Made by a program: the position numbers and the translations under genes. The notes beneath the pieces were generated by a model. That model saw only the letters and a list, made by a program, of their open reading frames with translations. It was not told where the DNA came from and searched no databases. Positions 59,116 to 64,000 of a stretch of DNA of 64,000 nt are shown here, one piece after another; position 1 is the stretch's first letter; the number at the start of each line of letters is the position of its first letter. Origin of the DNA: Gamsiella multidivaricata (Eukaryota; Mortierellomycota; Mortierellomycetes; Mortierellales; Mortierellaceae); contig NW_026251715.1 in NCBI RefSeq assembly GCF_025024155.1, positions 618,739 through 682,738 of the forward strand, written 5' to 3'.

Positions 59116-60560
59116 CTATCTCTTAAGAAGTTCTTCTCGGATTGAATTGATAGTTTTGTTCTTGTACTGGGCCGTCATAGCATCCAGAAAGTTCTGGACT
59201 CTCGACTGAATGACCTTCCTCCTTCTCCTTCTCCTCCTCTATCCTCGCTTTAACCAACCCAATGAATTGCTGCCGGCGTTGTAACGCCTTTCTACGCGCT
59301 GGAGTAAAGGGCTAGGCCGAATCTTGCTGTCTTGCTGCCGCGATGGGACCATGGTATTCATCCCATGCTTGGCGGACGGTCAATTGTCCGTTGTCCGGCA
59401 GCATCACGTACCCTCTGAGCCTATCGTCGAGCCGTGTCGATGATGACTGGTGGACTTGTTGTGGCAGTTCCTGTTGGTGCTGTTGTTGTTGTTGTTGTTG
59501 CTGAAGCTGTTGTTGCTGTTGTTGCAAAAATAGCTGCGGTTGCAAAAACTGTTGTTGCCAAAGCTGTTGTTGCCAAAGCTGTTGTTGCCAATGCTGTTGT
59601 TGCAGTAGCTGCATTTGCTGCTGAGTAGACACGAAATCGTTCACAGGCATAGACAATGGAGCATGCGGATAATACTGTGGCTTCTGTGCTTGAAGGAGTC
59701 ACATATGCACTTGATCACAATGCTGTTATTGGGCCTCAATGCCTGTCTGTATCGCACTCACCTCCGATTGCATCGTACTCATCTCTGATCGCATATCCGC
59801 TTGCAACTCTTGTATCTGTTTACCAACGGTATTGAAAGCACCAACCATGGTCTGATTGTCGAACTTGCACGCTGGAGCTGACGATATCCGTGCGTTGGCG
59901 ACGTCTACTCATTTCGTCCAGGAGCTGGGCCTTGAAGTCCAAAGACATCTTGCTTTTAAATATCTCCGGTAATGAAATGATAAGTCTGTTGGTCAACGTC
60001 TGGTCACCTCGGCTGGTCTCCATATAAAGGACTGCGTCCTGAAGTATCACGCGGCGCATTCGAACAAGCAGCTTGAGGAAACCGATCCTGTTGAGTTGAG
60101 TACTGCTGTTACATTGTTTGGATTCACACCTTCTATCTCCTTGTTGCATTCCTTCTCCCAGTCCTTCTTCTTTTCAGGCTGATTCTTGTAGTCCTTGTCG
60201 AAAGCGTGCTCAATCCAGGGAAGATGAGGCGTTGCAGCGCGAGAGGGGTGTGACAAGGTCGCGCTCTATAAAGTAAGGTTCATCGCGTTTGTTGAAAAGG
60301 GCCATATAAAAGGCTCCAATGATTGGGTTCTTGGGTGCATAGAGGTTCTCCACCTGGCCCATCACCCGTCGGCTAAGATGGCGGATATTATCCAGACTCA
60401 GACCCAAATGGTATGCTTCCGAAGTGCCAGCATGGCGCCCAGAATGCGTCACCTTAGTTGGGTACACCTCGTAGGCACGCATGACAGCAGCGGTGGTTTC
60501 AATTTGAGTCCTGCTGGTAATGGACTTTGTCCGGTGCCAATCCTTATAAAAAAAATACAA
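59116..60560 (-). pseudogene. Crypton-like tyrosine recombinase / GCR1_C gene remnant
   Basis: Broken reverse-strand gene. From 5' to 3': a recombinase-like part (60210-60560) with THSGRHAGTSEAYHLGL and DNIRHLSRRVMGQVENLY, matching the C-terminal catalytic region of fungal Crypton-type (DUF3504) proteins; then, in other frames, LPWIEHAFDKDY (near 60210) and FLKLLVRMRRVILQDAVLY (near 60050), which usually follow it; a Gln-rich coil (59430-59630); a GCR1_C-like block RLRGYVMLPDNGQLTVRQAW (59312-59430) and, after a stop, ARRKALQRRQQFIGLVKARI with a final block ending near 59116. Stops and at least two frame changes separate the blocks, so it is not functional as it stands. No terminal repeats were found, as expected for Cryptons. 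Confidence 0.6.
59430..59632 (-). repeat. (CTG/TTG)n glutamine-coding repeat
   Basis: Imperfect trinucleotide run encoding poly-Gln with Leu and Trp on the minus strand, inside the Crypton-like remnant. It includes three near-identical copies of a GTTGTTGCCAA-containing unit. Confidence 0.85.
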
Positions 60561-60657
60561 AATAAAAAAGGTGTCTTCTTTAGGGGCTGACGTATTTTAT
60601 TCAGCCGATTAGAGTACATCCCGTACAGACACTCATATAAGCTTTCGCACGTGCTTG

Positions 60658-63278
60658 CTACTCATCCATTTGTTGCTGCTTATGCCTCTGTCTCTTTTTC
60701 TTAGGGGTGAAGATCACTGGCGGTCCCTCTTTCCTAACACTCGCCTTCCCGGTCATCTTCTCCATGATCTCCTGACTCAACGCTTTTCGGTATTCTTTCT
60801 TGAGGAGGCAAGCAAACTTGGAGTTGTACCGCTGGTTGTTGGAGCGTACAGAAGATGCAGGCTGATAAGCATAAGAGAACAATAAAAAAGTACATAGATG
60901 CAGAGCAATGAAGAGTTAATAACTTACCCCTATTCGTAGCAAAGCAGACATGCTTCCTCCATCGAGGAACTCGGCTATCTCGCTAGTATTCTTGGGCAGC
61001 TCAATCATCTTTTCCCCAACGGCGCCCACACCAAAGATTCCAGGTTCAATCTTTCGCACCGTGTACACCAACGCTCGAGAGCCGACGATGTCCAACACCA
61101 TCGGCGAAGGCCTTGGAAAGTCCCGTTCCATGTACCGCGACAACTTGTTCATGATCGAGGCGTTTATCCGAATATTTTTGCGCAGCTGGATCTGGAGAGC
61201 CTCTCCTGAAACTGCTTCCGACTTGGCCTCCCAGGCGATTATTTCAATTGGCTTGCTTCTGCCCTGCAAGCACAGCTGGTGCATGATGTCGATCTTGCGG
61301 CCTCGCACACTTGTGTCAGTCCCGCCGAACTCGTTCTCGACCAACGTCCTATCCTCCCTAGTTGCAGACGACCCGAGCTCTCCTACTCGAACTACCAGAT
61401 CATATTCATACAAGATCCTAGCCAGACCTCTCCATACGAAGACATCTTCCTGTTCGGAGGTCTTTGAGATACGTTGCATTGAAATGATCTCATCGCAGCT
61501 AACATCAAGATAAAATAAAAATACAAAAACATTAGACGAATCAAAACAAAAGGCAAAAAAAGGACAATCTGGTAGTTGGGCATAAGAACATACAGGACAC
61601 CTATCATCTGCATTATCTTGAACTCCTCTCCCCTAGCGTCTTCTTCGCCCGTTGGCCAACCATCATTGTCGTAATCCTCTTCCAAGTCGTCTCGCCGGCG
61701 GGAGCAATAGCGTCGCAGTGCTCGAAGTTCCTTCATAGTCCCGTGGCCCAGCTTCTGTACCAAATCCTTATAGATAGCTTCCTGCACCCCTGACACAGTA
61801 AAAAGATCCTTGTCCAGGCACTGGTCGACCACGTCAGAAAAAGCCGCACAGTGTAGTTGTATTTCTGGGTCCAAGGTATTGACGATACCGCTCAGAGCAA
61901 CGCTATCATGAAGGATAAAATGGAGGATTAGCTATTGGCTCCATGATGAATAGCTGATACAATTGACAAATATTTTGACAACTTACAGACAATTCTTTTG
62001 TTCGATCTTGCTACAGGCATGCCAATTGTCCACAACATTTTTAGCAAAGTTATAGAGATCATTCGTGGTATGTGTCGGGAAAAGCACGGGACTATCGATT
62101 CGAGCGAGAGTGTGGCCATGCTTAAGGATAAAATGCAGGGATAGGGCGAGAGTATCAGATTATTAGAGGTTGGCGCCACAGGAGACAGGAGGTTAGCGGC
62201 TGGGCGGGCCTAGCGAAAGAGAAGAATATAGACGATGCCACGTATCTTTTCGTAAAGCATCGTGACTAGGTGAGCGAAAGGGGTGCAGCTCGCCACCAAG
62301 GCGAGTTCTGCTGGTAAATCTCCCTCGTTCTCATGACCTTGGTCGCCCATTGTAGGTTGGCCCCACGATCCCTCGAATCTCATGGACCTCTCCGTTGGTA
62401 TTGATGTCTAAGAGAGATGGTAGTACGTAAATCGTGGAAGTCATATAAGTACTGTATCACTGACTGGTCGATAGAAGTACAACCTAATTGCTATCTTGTC
62501 TCATATAGTATGCAGTAACTGTAACTGATTCATTTGTCGTACAAAAGAGCGCTTGACATCTATTACCTCTTCTGGTTCACCATCAAGCAGCACGTCTTGT
62601 GTCGGTGAGGAGTTAGTGGCTGTTGCGCTTGATGACGATGAAGTTAAGGGCGACGTCGTGGCTAGTTGATCGTGTTTCACCCTTGATCCAGCATCTAGCG
62701 CATCTAGCGCATCTAGCGTGGATATCTGTATGTTAATGTAACACTGAGCATTCGTTTGAGATGCATTAACTGACGAATGTTTCCATACCAGGTTGAGAGG
62801 CGTCTTCATCACCAGCCTGCTTCCTCCTCTACATATATTAATGAAAGATCGAAAGGTTAAAGCAAGCCTTCCATAATGCTGATAAAGAATAGCTGGTTCG
62901 TCAGTCTTAAAACTCCTTTAGAGCTCTTACCAAAACATTTATAAGACTAGCCTGAAGGTCATTCTGAACGACACGATGCTCGAAACCTTTTAGAGCTCGT
63001 CGGTTGAGTAATTCCTCAGCATGGTTCGTGGCAACAACGATGTTTTGTTCTACAGAATAAAACATCGCAAGCGCTCTAGCGAACGCCCGTACCTCTCTGC
63101 TGGCAGCTTTGAAATCAACAAGCCCTTCAAGTCCTTTAGGAAAGACATCCTTCTTCTGACCCGAGAGGAGAAAATCCGCTAGATCCCAATCCGCAACCGC
63201 CGTCTCGAGAAAGTAACTTCTGGTGTCCACGGTTGATGGGAGATATTTCGAGTTTCCAAGATACTTAGGACGACTCAT
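60658..63278 (-). CDS. Multi-exon protein with PD-(D/E)XK nuclease-like domain
   Basis: Eight exons on the complement: 62931-63278, 62789-62816, 62543-62712, 62234-62407, 61987-62120, 61594-61902, 60928-61498, 60658-60861; 645 residues, all in phase. The strongest domain is at about 440-500: ENEFGGTDTSVRGRKIDIMH followed by IEIIAWEAKSEAVSG and QIQLRKNIRINASI. The Asp (458) and the E-x-K (478-480) form the PD-(D/E)XK catalytic pattern, and the Gln/Arg after it fit an endonuclease-like fold. The N-terminus is unrecognised; the C-terminus ends in a basic run KKKRQRHKQQQ that could be a nuclear signal. Exon 2 is a 28-nt microexon and exon 3 contains a 9-bp coding repeat. Exons 3-5 rest on weak donors, so internal junctions may change. 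Function beyond a nuclease-like fold is inference. Confidence 0.6.
62691..62717. repeat. 9-bp tandem repeat, three copies
   Basis: CATCTAGCG three times, encoding Leu-Asp-Ala repeats on the minus strand at the exon 3 acceptor of the nuclease-like gene; each copy offers a TAG acceptor in the same phase. Confidence 0.85.
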
Positions 63279-63704
63279 TATACTATTGAGCTAATGACAA
63301 GTAGCAAGTACAACCATTTTTTATGTCAGTAATCCGAAATCCGATCGGATAAGAAACACTAATTGCAAGTAGAGGAAGGTGCAGAGAGAACGGTCTAAAA
63401 TGGCGTATTAGAAGTGCATAGCCTGTGTTACTGACCTAAGGGTACTCTCCTCATTTTATGACTTTGGAGTGTACCAAAGGACATTCAAGACAGAAGGCGA
63501 CTGGGGAGAGGAGGCGCGGGCAATGGCGATGAAGAAAGGCGAACGATGGTAGCAAAGGCGGTGCGTAGGGGCAAATAGCAGTCACATATGTTTGGACGGG
63601 AATAAAGCGACTATAGCACTATGAAATCTATAATTACGTCACCTAAATCGTAAAAATCGTTGCTATTATCGGCATTTGGGTGTGTGTGACCTGACACACA
63701 AAAA
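63279..63704. other. Intergenic, nothing recognised
   Basis: Promoter side of the nuclease-like gene and 3' flank of the Fanzor-like gene. No exon supported. Confidence 0.5.
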
Positions 63705-64000
63705 TTAAAGTTCTTTAGCCATCTTGGTAGGGCGTTTCCTTGATGTTGGGGTTGCGGGAGACGATCGTTTCTTGCGAGCACTCGTGCTTCCAGTGGACTT
63801 GCTGGTTCCATCAACTGCCCCTTGATCGGATGTCGATGGTTCGATCCAGGGATACCTTCCATCTGCTGTTTTGGGCTGCAAGTAGAGAGGTCTTTTCTGC
63901 TCCAAAAGGTGCCCTTGGACGATATTGGACATGTTTTGCGCCGCCATAACATCTCTGTGATAATACTTGCCACAGTGGGGGCGGAAGAGCTGGCGTATGG
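63705..64000 (-). CDS. Fanzor (eukaryotic TnpB-like) nuclease, C-terminal end only
   Basis: The reverse frame is open to the right edge of the window and stops at 63705, giving at least 97 residues of a truncated gene. It starts in RQLFRPHCGKYYHRDVMAAQ and continues NMSNIVQGHLLEQKRPLYL. A Cys-containing zinc-ribbon half followed by H-R-D and A-x-N is the RuvC-III end of TnpB and Fanzor proteins, whose Asp completes the RNA-guided nuclease active site. The rest is a Ser/Thr/Lys/Pro-rich tail ending in the basic SARKKRSSPATPTSRKRPTK, consistent with a nuclear localisation signal. RuvC-I and II and the guide-RNA end of the element would lie outside the window. A TnpB-type domain in another transposase is the main alternative. 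Confidence 0.6.
   Translation of the reverse strand, partial: IRQLFRPHCGKYYHRDVMAAQNMSNIVQGHLLEQKRPLYLQPKTADGRYPWIEPSTSDQGAVDGTSKSTGSTSARKKRSSPATPTSRKRPTKMAKEL

Noticed and set aside
63838..63848. GGTTCGATCC, similar to a tRNA B-box
   Set aside because: No A-box, no acceptor stem pairing, and it lies in the Fanzor-like coding sequence.

Overview
The window is nuclear DNA of a filamentous fungus, most likely an early-diverging Mucoromycota of the Mortierella type. Reasons: genes rich in short GT-AG introns with GTAAGT or GTATGT donors and CAG or TAG acceptors, long low-complexity intergenic DNA, a gene set typical of fungi (Lag1 ceramide synthase, GH18 chitinase with a CBM19-like tail, MCH1-type transporter) together with E2F, which yeasts lack, and a mobile tail with Tc1, Crypton-like and Fanzor-like pieces. 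Exon structures were built by hand from splice sites, reading phase and family conservation; every multi-exon model given here closes in frame.

0-20 kb: the 3' exons of a ceramide synthase (LAG1 family), TAF11 (TFIID subunit), a seven-exon E2F transcription factor on the minus strand, about 3 kb of simple-sequence DNA, an amidohydrolase, a tetraspan membrane protein with a disordered tail, a small basic protein made of 11-residue repeats, and an MFS transporter. 20-22 kb holds degenerate protein-like sequence.

22-41 kb: membrane-traffic and nuclear-pore genes. VPS53 (GARP tether, 14 exons) and VPS16 (HOPS/CORVET core, 16 exons) lie on the minus strand; NUP170/NUP155 (14 exons) diverges from VPS16 across a 434-bp promoter carrying a CACGTG box and a TGACGTCA box. 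Between VPS53 and VPS16 lie a weak His-rich gene and spliced gene remnants.

41-56 kb: ERO1 (ER oxidoreductin) with a yeast-like UPRE core in its promoter, a 221-residue protein of unknown function, a seven-TM protein, an eIF4E-family cap-binding protein with a 400-residue disordered N-terminus, and a secreted class III chitinase.

56-64 kb is a mobile or accessory island: an intact Tc1/mariner element with perfect 31-bp inverted repeats, a decayed Crypton-like tyrosine-recombinase gene, an eight-exon gene with a PD-(D/E)XK-like nuclease signature, and, running off the right edge, the C-terminus of a Fanzor (eukaryotic TnpB-like) protein. Six introns in the window need GC donors, an unusually high share.
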